Positions 48,389 to 58,884 of a stretch of DNA of 64,000 bases are shown here, one piece after another. A program made the position numbers and the translations under genes. The stretch's first letter is position 1, and every line of letters starts with the position of its first letter. The DNA lies in contig NZ_KN214137.1 of NCBI RefSeq assembly GCF_000763055.1, positions 62,001-126,000 of the forward strand, written 5' to 3'. Source of the DNA: Collinsella sp. 4_8_47FAA. Its GTDB lineage: Bacteria; Actinomycetota; Coriobacteriia; Coriobacteriales; Coriobacteriaceae. The notes under the pieces are model-generated. The model was given only the letters and a program-made list of their open reading frames with translations, made no database searches and was not told where the DNA came from.

Positions 48389-49066
48389 TCACTCAAAATC
48401 TTCTTGGCCCAAATCGGCATATAGCCTGCGTTTGCGAATGTAGCCGAGCACGGACTCGCTCGTAAGATAGCGCACGCTCATGCCGCGGGCAACTCGCTTA
48501 CGAATGTTCGTCGAGCTGATCGCCAGCGCCGGAATCTGAATATAGCGCACGTCGAACGGCAGCCCCGACTCTTTGATTCGGGCACGCGCCGTATCGATAT
48601 CAAAGCCCGGTCGCGTCGCCGCAATAAAGGTAGCAAGCTCAGCGATTCGTTCGGCATCATGCCAGGTCACAATATCGATAATCGCATCGGCGCCCGTAAT
48701 AAAGTAGAGCTTTACCTGCGGCGGGTAAAAGTCGCGAAGGGCATGAAGCGTATCGGCCGTATAGGTTACGCCCGGACGGTCGATCTCGAACCGGCTCGCC
48801 AAAAAGGCCGGGTTCGCGGCGGTGGCGAGGACCGTCATGGCATAACGGTCCTCGGCAGGCGTAACCGGCTTGTCAAGCTTAAAGGCAGGAGAACCCGCCG
48901 GCATAAAGAGCACAGCGTCCAAGTCGAGCGACTCGCGCGCCTGCTCGGCGGTCACCAGGTGCCCGTAATGGATGGGATCAAAGGTGCCACCCATAATGCC
49001 GAGCCTAAACTCCCGCCCGTCCTCTAGAGGAAGCTCGGGCAGACCGATTCCACCGCGCAGCGACAT
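48389..49066 (-). CDS. nadD: Nicotinate-nucleotide adenylyltransferase
   Basis: Makes nicotinate adenine dinucleotide in NAD synthesis. The 225-residue protein has the nucleotidyltransferase motif LGIMGGTFDPIHYGHLVTAE at about residues 22-41, FITGADAIIDIVTWHD and the late ISSTNIRKRVARGMSVRYL. It starts 3 bases after the obgE stop and precedes yqeK. About 20 N-terminal residues precede the fold. Confidence 0.95.
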   Translation of the reverse strand: MSLRGGIGLPELPLEDGREFRLGIMGGTFDPIHYGHLVTAEQARESLDLDAVLFMPAGSPAFKLDKPVTPAEDRYAMTVLATAANPAFLASRFEIDRPGVTYTADTLHALRDFYPPQVKLYFITGADAIIDIVTWHDAERIAELATFIAATRPGFDIDTARARIKESGLPFDVRYIQIPALAISSTNIRKRVARGMSVRYLTSESVLGYIRKRRLYADLGQEDFE

Positions 49067-49069
49067 GGC

Positions 49070-50548
<1,479 letters not shown>

Positions 50549-50550
50549 CT

Positions 50551-50595
50551 ACAAAAAGAGGGAGACCCTTGAATCCTAAAACTCAAGTGCCTCCC
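50551..50595 (-). terminator. Terminator-like hairpin between rpmA and obgE
   Basis: On the minus strand GGGAG...CTTGA and TCAAG...CTCCC arms pair with small internal loops, followed by TCTTTTTG. It lies 26 bases after the rpmA stop and only ~15 bases before obgE, so it likely attenuates rather than separates. Confidence 0.7.
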
Positions 50596-50620
50596 ACATA
50601 TGTGCTCTATGAAGGGTGAA

Positions 50621-50878
50621 TTACGCGTTCGCGAGCGGGCGTACGCTGACCCTGTGCTTGATACCCTTGTGGAACTCAACGGTACCGTCGACCAGCGCGA
50701 ACAGCGTGTCGTCCTTACCACGGCCAACGTTCTCACCCGGGTGGATGTGCGTGCCGTGCTGACGGACGAGAATCGTGCCCGTGGTTACCGTCTGGCCGGC
50801 ATAGCGCTTCGTGCCAAGGCGCTGACCGCGGGAGTCACGGCCATTACGGGAGGAACCGAGTCCTTTTTTGTGTGCCAT
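50621..50878 (-). CDS. rpmA: 50S ribosomal protein L27
   Basis: Large-subunit protein whose N-terminal tail reaches the peptidyl-transferase centre. The 85-residue product begins [20 protein letters not shown] directly; there is no cleavable N-terminal extension of the Firmicutes type. The core [20 protein letters not shown] is typical. It lies in the rplU-rpmA-obgE order. Confidence 0.97.
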   Translation of the reverse strand: MAHKKGLGSSRNGRDSRGQRLGTKRYAGQTVTTGTILVRQHGTHIHPGENVGRGKDDTLFALVDGTVEFHKGIKHRVSVRPLANA

Positions 50879-50911
50879 TGTGTATACCTACTCTTTCGTT
50901 ACGAGTGTAAT

Positions 50912-51286
50912 CTACTCGGCGACGGGAGCCTCGGCAACAGCCTCAGCCTCTGCCTTGACAGCCTTCTTGGCGCGGGAGGTAGCCTGAACCTTCACGATCT
51001 TCAGCTTGGTGAGCTGCTGACGGTGACCCTTCAGACGACGATAGCGCTTGCGCTTGTGGAACTTGAAGACCAGCTGCTTCTCGCCCTTGAACTGCTCAAC
51101 GATCTGAGCGGTAACCTTGGCCTTGGCCAGCTTGTCGGGATCGGTGACGATCTTCTTACCATCGTTGAGGAAGATGACCGGCAGGGTGACCTTGTCGCCC
51201 TCATTGCCCTCGATCTTCTCGACGGTGATGACATCGTCGGTGGCGACCTTGTACTGCTTGCCGCCCGTGTTAACGATTGCGTACAT
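50912..51286 (-). CDS. rplU: 50S ribosomal protein L21
   Basis: Large-subunit protein. The 124-residue product starts MYAIVNTGGKQYKVATDDVI and has FKFHKRKRYRRLKGHRQQLT-type core motifs, plus a ~20-residue Lys/Ala/Glu tail. ATG 51286 is nine bases from AAGGG; an ATG seven codons earlier precedes that site. It is first in rplU-rpmA, with a clear promoter overlapping the preceding gene. Confidence 0.96.
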   Translation of the reverse strand: MYAIVNTGGKQYKVATDDVITVEKIEGNEGDKVTLPVIFLNDGKKIVTDPDKLAKAKVTAQIVEQFKGEKQLVFKFHKRKRYRRLKGHRQQLTKLKIVKVQATSRAKKAVKAEAEAVAEAPVAE

Positions 51287-51328
51287 GTTTACTTGCCCTT
51301 CATGCATCAGTTAGTGCAACAGCCGAAT

Positions 51329-51357
51329 ATAGTAGCAGGCGATAATACCCCCGTCAA
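51329..51357 (-). promoter_or_regulatory. Promoter of rplU-rpmA
   Basis: TTGACG and TACTAT spaced by 17 bases, with an extended TGC before the -10. The -35 hexamer overlaps the TGA stop codon of the upstream gene. Confidence 0.68.
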
Positions 51358-52166
51358 CGAGTATGTGGAGCAAATCCACAAGTTCGCACAGGTATGGGGC
51401 TGACGAGTCGGCCCTCGTCGTCCTCGCATGCTTGATTCTGACGCTCGACATCGTAGGAGCAGATGGTCACGAGGTCTTGCATACCGGTGGAAACAATAGG
51501 TGCATCCACGCCCGGGGTCAAGCCCTGCAACAAAACATCAGCCGCAGAAAGCAAAATTTCCGGACGCATGGAGCCCTCGTTGTCGGCATGGGTGTCGAGC
51601 ATGAGCACCAAATGGTCCGGGCGCTCCCCCGCCGTGAGCTCATAGCCCACGAGCGTGTGATCCAAATCCAAGCGCTTGCTCTTTTTGCCGCGCGCGTAGT
51701 CGATGCCATGGCCCGCGCGCAGCGTGTCGATCGCACGACGCACCTCCTCGGCGCTTACGGGCGCCTCGGGATCCAAGTGCAGGTCGATGCGATACGACAG
51801 GCGCGTGAGCTGCGCCGTCAACGCCGGCGTGCGCACGTCGATGTACGCCGCCTCGATGGGCGCCAGATCGGCCGGAGACGCCGCAGCCAGGCGCCCAAAC
51901 GCCTCGTCGAGCGCTACGAACTCGGTCATAAACAGGTCATACCACTCGCAGATCGACGACGTACCCACCGGTAGCGCCGAAGAGAAGCCCACGCGCATGT
52001 GCGGGGAGAAGCCCTGCGTGACGGCATAGGGAAGTCCCGCACGGCGCACGATGCGCTCAATGGTATGGATTACTTCGAGATGGCCCAGATACTTAAGGCG
52101 ATCGCGCTTGCCATAGCGAACACGAAGCCTAAAGAGCGTGGGGTTGTCGGTCAGGCGCTCACTCAT
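51354..52166 (-). CDS. TIGR03936 family protein (DUF2344), partner of radical SAM protein
   Basis: Function unknown; the family occurs next to, or fused to, the TIGR03960 radical SAM protein, often upstream of rplU-rpmA. The 270-residue product begins RLRVRYGKRDRLKYLGHLEV and has RAGLPYAVTQGFSPHMRVGF followed by SSALPVGTSSICEWYD, the diagnostic block. Here the two are separate genes with an ATGA overlap, so they are translationally coupled. The stop codon lies inside the rplU promoter. Confidence 0.9.
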   Translation of the reverse strand: MSERLTDNPTLFRLRVRYGKRDRLKYLGHLEVIHTIERIVRRAGLPYAVTQGFSPHMRVGFSSALPVGTSSICEWYDLFMTEFVALDEAFGRLAAASPADLAPIEAAYIDVRTPALTAQLTRLSYRIDLHLDPEAPVSAEEVRRAIDTLRAGHGIDYARGKKSKRLDLDHTLVGYELTAGERPDHLVLMLDTHADNEGSMRPEILLSAADVLLQGLTPGVDAPIVSTGMQDLVTICSYDVERQNQACEDDEGRLVSPIPVRTCGFAPHTR

Positions 52167-54040
52167 GCGCGATCACCCATCAATACATTCTTGGCGTGGA
52201 GCGTGGGGCAGATCCCGCAGCCGGTGCACGACGTGCGGGTGCAGTCGGGAGTCGTGACGCCCTCGAGCGAGCGACGGTACTCGCGCTCGAGGAAGCCACG
52301 CGTGCAGCCGGGGCTCACGTGCTCCCACGGCAGGCGCCAGTCCAACTCGTAGGGCAGGTGCACGAGCTCATTGAGGTCGATGCCGTTTTTGGCAGCAGCC
52401 TCCTTCCAGTTATCAAGCGAGAAATGCTCTACCCAGGCGTCAAAGCGAGAGCCCGAGCGCCAAGCATCGATGATGACGGGCGTCATGTCACGACCGGCGC
52501 GGGAAAGCGCGGCCTCGATGAGCGAGGTCTCGGCATCGTGGTAATGCACGCGGACGGCACGGTTGCGAACGCTCGTGATAAGCAACTTCTGGCGACACTT
52601 GACGTCGTCGTAGTCGAGCTGCGGGCACCACTGGAACGGCGTGGCAGCCTTGGGGATAAAGACCGAAACCGAGATCGACACCGAGATCGAGCCGCGACGA
52701 GCCTTGGGCACCACGGAACGACCGAGCTCCAGCACGTGATCGGCCAGATTGGCGATGGCCACGATGTCCTCGTCGCGCTCGCCGGGAAGGCCCATCATAA
52801 AGTAGAGCTTCATGCGGTTCCAGCCGGCCTCGAAGGCCGCCTTGGCCGCACGGTCCAAGTCCTCCTCGGTCACGTTCTTGTTAATGATGTCGCGCATGCG
52901 CTGGCTGCCGGCCTCGGGCGCGAACGTCAGGCCGCCCTTCTTTTCGCCAGCAACCGACTCGGCCATATCCACGCCAAACGAATCCAGGCGCTGCGACGGA
53001 ATAGACACGCGAATACCCGTATCCTCCAGGCGACGGTTGAGCCTGCCGAGCACGTCGCGAATGCAGGAGTGGTCGGTCGTGGAGAGCGAGGTCAGCGACA
53101 CCTCGTCATAGCCGGTCTTTTCCAGACCCTGAATCACCGACGAGACGATCTGGTCGGCCGAGCGCTCGCGCACCGGGCGATACGTCATGCCGGCCTGGCA
53201 AAAACGACAGCCGCGGGCGCAGCCGCGCAGGATCTCGATAGACAGGCGGTCGTGGACCAGCTGCGCATAGGGCACGCACGACTGCGACAGCGGATTCGTG
53301 GCGCCGAAATCCTCGACGACGCGCTTGTAGACCACGGTCGGCGCATCCTTGCCCTCACGCGGCACGGTGTAGCCATGCGGCGAGCAGGGCTCGTCGTGAC
53401 AAACCTCATAGAGCGACGGCACGTAGTTGCCGGCAATGGATGCAAGCTGCTCGACAATCTGCGCGCGCGGGACTCCTTCGTCACGCAGACGGCGATGCAA
53501 CTGGCAGGTCTCGAGCAGCGATTCCTCGCCCTCGCCGATGAGGATAACATCGAAGAAGGCCGCGTACGGCTCGGGGTTGTACACCGAGGGGCCGCCGGCG
53601 ATGATAATGGGGTCGTCCTCGGTGCGGTCAGCCGCTAACAGCGGAATACCAGCGAGGTCGAGTGCCTCGAGGAAGTTCGTCACCGCCATCTCGTGCGGCA
53701 CATGCAGGCCGACGATATCAAACGAAGCGACCGGCGCTGCACCCTCGAGCGACAGCAGCGGAATGCCTGCCTCGCGCATGGCGTCACCCATATCGGGCCA
53801 CGGCACATAGCCGCGCTCGCAGGAGATGCCCTCGGCCTGGTTAAGGATGTTGTAGAGGATGGCGATGCCCTGGTTGGGCAGACCGACCTCGTACACATCC
53901 GGGTAGATCAGGCAGCAACGGTAGTCGGCATCGGCCTTGGAAAGCGTGCCCCACTCGTGATCGATATAGCGACTCGGCTTCTCGACCTTGGCGAGCAACG
54001 GCTCAATTAAATGAAAACAGTCTTGGTATGCAACGCGCAA
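52163..54040 (-). CDS. B12-binding-like radical SAM protein, TIGR03960 family
   Basis: Radical SAM enzyme of unsettled function, suspected in RNA or ribosome modification from its neighbours. The 625-residue protein has an N-terminal cobalamin-binding-like region (YPDVYEVGLPNQGIAILYNI; IVGLHVPHE), the radical SAM cluster in RGCARGCRFCQAG (CxxxCxxC, near residue 275), a TIM-barrel core and a C-terminal Cys-rich end (CTRTSCTGCGICPTLH) that could bind a second cluster. The start is TTG 54040, seven bases from AGGGG. It is coupled to the DUF2344 gene. Confidence 0.9.
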   Translation of the reverse strand: MRVAYQDCFHLIEPLLAKVEKPSRYIDHEWGTLSKADADYRCCLIYPDVYEVGLPNQGIAILYNILNQAEGISCERGYVPWPDMGDAMREAGIPLLSLEGAAPVASFDIVGLHVPHEMAVTNFLEALDLAGIPLLAADRTEDDPIIIAGGPSVYNPEPYAAFFDVILIGEGEESLLETCQLHRRLRDEGVPRAQIVEQLASIAGNYVPSLYEVCHDEPCSPHGYTVPREGKDAPTVVYKRVVEDFGATNPLSQSCVPYAQLVHDRLSIEILRGCARGCRFCQAGMTYRPVRERSADQIVSSVIQGLEKTGYDEVSLTSLSTTDHSCIRDVLGRLNRRLEDTGIRVSIPSQRLDSFGVDMAESVAGEKKGGLTFAPEAGSQRMRDIINKNVTEEDLDRAAKAAFEAGWNRMKLYFMMGLPGERDEDIVAIANLADHVLELGRSVVPKARRGSISVSISVSVFIPKAATPFQWCPQLDYDDVKCRQKLLITSVRNRAVRVHYHDAETSLIEAALSRAGRDMTPVIIDAWRSGSRFDAWVEHFSLDNWKEAAAKNGIDLNELVHLPYELDWRLPWEHVSPGCTRGFLEREYRRSLEGVTTPDCTRTSCTGCGICPTLHAKNVLMGDRA

Positions 54041-54050
54041 CGGAAAACCC

Positions 54051-54980
54051 CTAAGCAGCGAGATCTGATGCGTCCTGATAGGACGCCATAGGACGGGTAG
54101 CGCCCGCGACCGCAGTCACCAGATCGCGAACGCGGGAAAACGTGGCAGTGACCACCTCGTTAGCACGGCTGTAGTCGACATCGCGCTCGTAGAGCGAAAC
54201 GAGCGCACGGCCCATGCCATAGGTGCCCGCGGCAGCAGCGAGCGCCTTGACGGCAAACCCAATATGCGGCGTCTGCTTGACGAGCGCGCGGGTGACCGCG
54301 CGGATCACAAGACCGCCGGCAAGCACGCCCGCGACCTCGTAGCCGCGCTCAGGCTTAATGCCGCGTCCAAAGACGGCAGCGAGCTCAAAGAGCATGCCCA
54401 CCTGCGCAAGCGCCATAACGGGATAATCGGTGCCCGGCAAAAACACCAAAGCCCCGGTCGCCATATTGGTGAGCGCACACGAGGTGATGATACGATTGGC
54501 CGCCGCGATGCGCATGAAGGCAAAGTTCGCCGCAAAAGCCGTTTCCTTGTCGGTGCGATCGAGAATCCAGCGGGCAAGCGTCTCGAGCAGATACGTCTTA
54601 TCGGTTGCCGCCACCACACCGAGCATGGGCGTGGACTCCTCGATAAACGGCACCTCCACAGCAGACTCGGCAAGCACGCACACGGGCGCGCCGGCGATCA
54701 CGAGCTCCTGCACGGCACTCTCCAAGCGGTCGGAACCACACGAGAGCACCAGCACCACATCGGTATCGGTCTTTGGAGCAATTCGCTCCTCCCCCAGACG
54801 CTCGACGCGCACAATGCCCGAGGTCGTCTGCGGCACAAAGGCGTCACGCACCGTCTCGGCCAGAAAGCGCGAGGCGGACGAATCCAGATAGACCGAGACG
54901 CGCACCGGCGTATCGGAATCCTTCTTAACGGACGCGCCCATCTTAAAAGCGCGGGTCAGCTTATCTACGGGAATTTTCAT
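54051..54980 (-). CDS. DUF697-like membrane-associated protein
   Basis: No firm function. The 309-residue protein has an N-terminal alpha/beta region resembling a degenerate nucleotide-binding or receiver-like fold (VVLVLSCGSDRLESAVQEL). A C-terminal region (ALTNMATGALVFLPGTDYPV, ALAQVGMLFELAAVFG) matches the pattern of DUF697/YcjF domains, which often accompany GTPases. At least one hydrophobic hairpin is present. ATG follows GGAGGGGTTTGCT. It lies 18 bases after rodA in the same direction, so it may be the last gene of the mre-rodA operon. Family call is moderate. Confidence 0.6.
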   Translation of the reverse strand: MKIPVDKLTRAFKMGASVKKDSDTPVRVSVYLDSSASRFLAETVRDAFVPQTTSGIVRVERLGEERIAPKTDTDVVLVLSCGSDRLESAVQELVIAGAPVCVLAESAVEVPFIEESTPMLGVVAATDKTYLLETLARWILDRTDKETAFAANFAFMRIAAANRIITSCALTNMATGALVFLPGTDYPVMALAQVGMLFELAAVFGRGIKPERGYEVAGVLAGGLVIRAVTRALVKQTPHIGFAVKALAAAAGTYGMGRALVSLYERDVDYSRANEVVTATFSRVRDLVTAVAGATRPMASYQDASDLAA

Positions 54981-54998
54981 AGCAAACCCCTCCAGCGG

Positions 54999-56225
54999 TT
55001 ACGCGGCGCCCGAACGATGCCGCCATATGGATTGTACGATACCCACCGTCAGCAGTTGGATCATCATCGAAGACGAACCAAAGCTAATAAACGGTAGCGG
55101 AATACCGGTAATCGGCATCATGCCGATGCACATGCCGATGTTCTCAAAGGTCTGGAATGCCCACATGCCGACGATACCTACGCACGACAGACGCAGGAAC
55201 AGCGACTCACACTTAAAGGCGACGCGAATCGTCGAAAAGATCAGCAGCACGTAGAGGCACAGGAGAAAAAAGGAACCGCAAAAACCAAAGGTCTCGGACA
55301 GGAAGGCGAAGACGAAGTCGGTGTGGAACTCAGGCAGAAAGCCGCCGGCCGACTGCGTCGCATGGCCCAAACCCTTACCAAAGAAGCCGCCCGAGCCAAC
55401 GGCGATAAGCGACTGCTGCAGGTTGTAGGCATCGTCCGAATCGGCATTATCGGGGTCGATAAAGACCGTCAGACGGTTCATCTGATACTGCTTGATGAGC
55501 ACATCGTGGCCGAGCAACGAATCAAAGACCGAATCGAGCGCCAGAACGAGGGCCACCAGGCCCACGAGCAGGGCCAGAGTCGACAGCACCCATTCGCGGC
55601 GTGCACCGCTCATACAAATGACGATGGCGCCCGAAACAAGCACGACCAGGCCCGAGCCCAGGTCGCCCATGGCAACGACGGCCAAAAACGGAATGGACAG
55701 CATGCCGCAGAGCTTGACGTAGTCGCGAACGGTATCGATGCGACCGTTATACTGCGAGCCAAGCGTAGCAATAAAGAAGATGGTGATGAGCTTGGCAAGC
55801 TCAACCGGCTGGAATGTCAAGCCGATACCGGGAATCTTGATCCAGCCCGTCATGCCCAGACCGCCTGTATAGGACAGACCCGGAATCTTGGGCGAGAGGA
55901 TCACGATCAGGTCGATGACGAGCAACGCCGTCGAGAAATTGGAAATACCGCGCAGGTCGGTACGCCAGACCAGCACCGCCAGCACCGTACCGATTCCAAT
56001 TCCCAGCAGATGGCGTGAGAACGAAGCGTCGGCCTTAAACTGCGAAGCCGACCAGATAATGATGGCACCGTAGGCGACGAGAGCCACAGTAGCCACGAGC
56101 ACACCGATATGCACCTTTTGGCGAAACGTGCCGCGCGAGGCCGAAAGTTGCTTGTTGACACGGTCCAGGCTGCTGCGAGAGCCAGTCTTGGTTGAACGGA
56201 ACAGATCCGCCGGAGAAAAATCCAT
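54999..56225 (-). CDS. rodA: RodA, SEDS peptidoglycan glycosyltransferase
   Basis: Membrane polymerase of lipid II in the elongasome, working with the PBP2 encoded just upstream. The 408-residue protein has a ~38-residue cytosolic N-terminus and about ten membrane helices. SEDS motifs are present: GLTFQPVELAKL, the large loop with FLPEFHTDFVFAFLSETFG (catalytic Asp region), and TGIPLPFISFGSSS. ATG follows ATAGGAGGTTGCG. The mreB-mreC-mreD-pbp2-rodA order defines a rod or ovoid elongation system. Confidence 0.95.
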   Translation of the reverse strand: MDFSPADLFRSTKTGSRSSLDRVNKQLSASRGTFRQKVHIGVLVATVALVAYGAIIIWSASQFKADASFSRHLLGIGIGTVLAVLVWRTDLRGISNFSTALLVIDLIVILSPKIPGLSYTGGLGMTGWIKIPGIGLTFQPVELAKLITIFFIATLGSQYNGRIDTVRDYVKLCGMLSIPFLAVVAMGDLGSGLVVLVSGAIVICMSGARREWVLSTLALLVGLVALVLALDSVFDSLLGHDVLIKQYQMNRLTVFIDPDNADSDDAYNLQQSLIAVGSGGFFGKGLGHATQSAGGFLPEFHTDFVFAFLSETFGFCGSFFLLCLYVLLIFSTIRVAFKCESLFLRLSCVGIVGMWAFQTFENIGMCIGMMPITGIPLPFISFGSSSMMIQLLTVGIVQSIWRHRSGAA

Positions 56226-56234
56226 CGCAACCTC

Positions 56235-58304
56235 CTATCGAACCGAAGAATCGCCCGAGGCCGAAGAGGTATCGGGCTCGTCATAAATCACACCGAGCAC
56301 GTCGCGCACGACATGCATCGCGGTATCTGAGCCGCCGCCGCCCTGCTCCAGGACAGTAGCGATGACATACTTGGGATCATCGGCCGGTGCATAGGCGCAG
56401 AACCACGCGTATTCGTCCTCGCCGCTTTTCTCGCCCGTGCCCGACTTGCCGTATACCTGCGGCGTCAGGGTGCCAAAGTGAGCCGCCAGGGACGTCGATG
56501 CCGTGTAAATCACGTCGTGCATGCCGTTGCGAACAAGAGCCAAATCCGAATCGCTGTTGATCTTGGCCTCCAGGCGCTTCTTCTTGCCCTTGCCGTTGTA
56601 CTTATAGGCATCGCCGTCGCCATCGCGCGATACGGCAGACAAAAACACGTGAGGCACGTACTGTTTGCCGCCGTTGGCAAGACCCATATAGGCACACGCC
56701 ATCTGCAGGGGCGTCACCAGGATGTCACCCTGGCCGATAGCGATGTTGGTCATATCGCCGGCATTCCACTTGCGGTCCTCGGCAGAGGCGTCGGTGAAGT
56801 ACGACTCTTTCCACTCGGCATCGGGAATACGGCCCGCGCCTTCACTCGGCAGATCGATACCGCAGGTCTTGCCCAGGCCCCAGCGACGAAAGACCTCTTG
56901 CAGGCCCTCGGAATGTTGCTCGTCATAAAAGAACGCCTTGCCCATGTCGTAGAAGACAGGGTCGCACGAGTTGGCGATACCCGATTGCAGCGTCATGGTG
57001 CCGTGGCCAGACGTCAGCCAGCAGCGCTTGCCCCACGACTTGCCCAGACCCGTCCAATAGCCCGTGCAGTTGGTTGTCTGCGTTGAAGTGTAGGTTCCAA
57101 ACTCAAGACCGGCCAGTGCCGAGAGCGGCTTGATGGTCGAAGCCGACATGTACTGTCCGCTAATGGCGCGGTTGAGCAGCGGGTGCGAACCCTTGTCATC
57201 ATTGAGCTCGGTCCACACGTCATTTGAGACGCCGCCGATAAAGACGGACGGATCGAACTTGGGCTGGCTCGCCATGCCCAGGATCTCGCCATTGTTGGGA
57301 TCGAGACACACTACGGCGCCGTTGCCGGCATTGCTGTAGCCAGTGGTCTTGGCAAGCTCGATAGCGCTCGCCAGCGCCGTCTCGCAGGCCTGCTGGATCT
57401 TAAGGTCGAGCGTGAGCTTAATGTCGGAGCCGGCCTTCGCGGGCACGGCGCCGGCCTGACCGGTCACATTGCCCGAGGCATCGACCTTGACGGTCTGCTC
57501 GCCACGAATACCCTGCAGCAGGTTTTCGTAGTAGCTCTCAACGCCCGCCTGCCCCACGATATCGCCCGACTGATACGTAATCTTGCCAGCAGAAGCATCA
57601 TCGTCGCCAGAAGTTTTCTTATTCTGGGCCTCGAGCTGCTCGGAGGTAATGGTGCCGGTATAGCCCAAGATATGGCATGCCGTCTCGCCGTATGGATACT
57701 GGCGCTCGGTACGCTCGGCAATCTTGACGCCCGGGAACTCGCCGGCATGCTCCTGAATATAGGCAACCGTGGAGCGACGGACGTCCGTCGCGATGGTATG
57801 CAGGCTCTGAGCGCCCTCTGTATTGTCCTGAATATTGCGAAGGACCGCCACATAAGGCATTCCAAGCACGTTGGCAAGATGGCGAACCAGAACCTCATCC
57901 TCGGCAAGGTCGCGGTAGGCCACGACAGCAAGTGAGGGACGGTTCTGGACAAGCGCCACGCCATTGCGGTCGAGGATGCGACCGCGCACAGCGGGTGTGG
58001 TAACGGTGCGAGTCTGATTACTATTGGCCTGCTTCTCGTAATAGTCCGACGAGACCATCTGCATGCCCCACAGCTTGACGGCAAGTGCCGCAAACATCGC
58101 GCCCACACCCGTGGTGAGGATGGAAAAGCGGCCCTTAAAGGCGGTCGCCGCGGTATTGCCTTCGCCCTCGGTGGCGCGCGGGGCCGTTCCATGCTGTGTA
58201 TCGTAGGTAAAACGGGAATCGCCACGACGCATGATGACCAGCGCGACCACGATGGCCACAACCAGCACGATACCGGCGATAATAACCGTCATCTGGGAAG
58301 ACAT
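56235..58304 (-). CDS. mrdA: Penicillin-binding protein 2 (class B transpeptidase)
   Basis: Elongation-specific transpeptidase partnered with RodA. The 689-residue protein has an N-terminal membrane segment (about 5-25), a second hydrophobic stretch near 65-85, a pedestal/dimerisation domain (RTVTTPAVRGRILDRNGVAL) and the transpeptidase domain. Its motifs are SASTIK (Ser-x-x-Lys, near 395), SCD in the SxN place and KSGTG. The double hydrophobic N-terminus is unusual and adds ~60 residues ahead of the normal anchor. It lies between mreD and rodA. Confidence 0.93.
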   Translation of the reverse strand: MSSQMTVIIAGIVLVVAIVVALVIMRRGDSRFTYDTQHGTAPRATEGEGNTAATAFKGRFSILTTGVGAMFAALAVKLWGMQMVSSDYYEKQANSNQTRTVTTPAVRGRILDRNGVALVQNRPSLAVVAYRDLAEDEVLVRHLANVLGMPYVAVLRNIQDNTEGAQSLHTIATDVRRSTVAYIQEHAGEFPGVKIAERTERQYPYGETACHILGYTGTITSEQLEAQNKKTSGDDDASAGKITYQSGDIVGQAGVESYYENLLQGIRGEQTVKVDASGNVTGQAGAVPAKAGSDIKLTLDLKIQQACETALASAIELAKTTGYSNAGNGAVVCLDPNNGEILGMASQPKFDPSVFIGGVSNDVWTELNDDKGSHPLLNRAISGQYMSASTIKPLSALAGLEFGTYTSTQTTNCTGYWTGLGKSWGKRCWLTSGHGTMTLQSGIANSCDPVFYDMGKAFFYDEQHSEGLQEVFRRWGLGKTCGIDLPSEGAGRIPDAEWKESYFTDASAEDRKWNAGDMTNIAIGQGDILVTPLQMACAYMGLANGGKQYVPHVFLSAVSRDGDGDAYKYNGKGKKKRLEAKINSDSDLALVRNGMHDVIYTASTSLAAHFGTLTPQVYGKSGTGEKSGEDEYAWFCAYAPADDPKYVIATVLEQGGGGSDTAMHVVRDVLGVIYDEPDTSSASGDSSVR

Positions 58305-58317
58305 CTACGGGCCTCCC

Positions 58318-58884
58318 CTATTTGAGCTTGCGGGTCTTGGGCTTAAAGCGCATACCCGTCTGGCGTCCGCCACGTGCGGAGAATCCATAGCCGGACTGCG
58401 GCACGACGCCGGACATCAAAAACTGAATGGCAACCAGACCCGTCAGGATCGAGGACGGCAGCGCATGGCCGAAGATCGCCACGACAAAGCTCGTCTCCAA
58501 ACCCATAAACAGCAAGATGATGCTGTAGATCACATTAATGACGAGCGCAAAGGCGCCCACGGTGACGCCGCGCGCACTCGGGGTACCGCCCGTCTGACCG
58601 ACGGCGCTGTGCACCAGGGCAAAAGAACCCACGGTCAGCAGGAGCGACATAACGCCCACCGGCACGGCAGCGGACAGGTCATAAAACAAGCCGCTGCAAA
58701 AACCGCACACGACGGCACGGGTCGGGTCGCCCGAGAACACGCTTAGGCACACCAGGATAATCATGAAGTTGACGCGACCGCCCGCAATGGAGATCTGCGG
58801 TGCCAGGCCTGCTTGCAGCAGCACGCACACAATGGCGGCGATCACAAACGTGCGGGAGCTCATCCCCTGCTCGTGTAGATCCAT
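58318..58884 (-). CDS. mreD: Rod shape-determining protein MreD
   Basis: Integral membrane component of the elongasome. The 188-residue protein has about five to six membrane helices, INFMIILVCL-like RVNFMIILVCLSVFSGD, and GFCSGLFYDLSAAVPVGVMS, typical for MreD. A ~25-residue basic C-terminus follows. ATG 58884 lies seven bases from GGGGG; ATG 58890 is an alternative. Its first ~200 bases are overlapped, in another frame, by the run-on end of the frameshifted mreC. Confidence 0.88.
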   Translation of the reverse strand: MDLHEQGMSSRTFVIAAIVCVLLQAGLAPQISIAGGRVNFMIILVCLSVFSGDPTRAVVCGFCSGLFYDLSAAVPVGVMSLLLTVGSFALVHSAVGQTGGTPSARGVTVGAFALVINVIYSIILLFMGLETSFVVAIFGHALPSSILTGLVAIQFLMSGVVPQSGYGFSARGGRQTGMRFKPKTRKLK

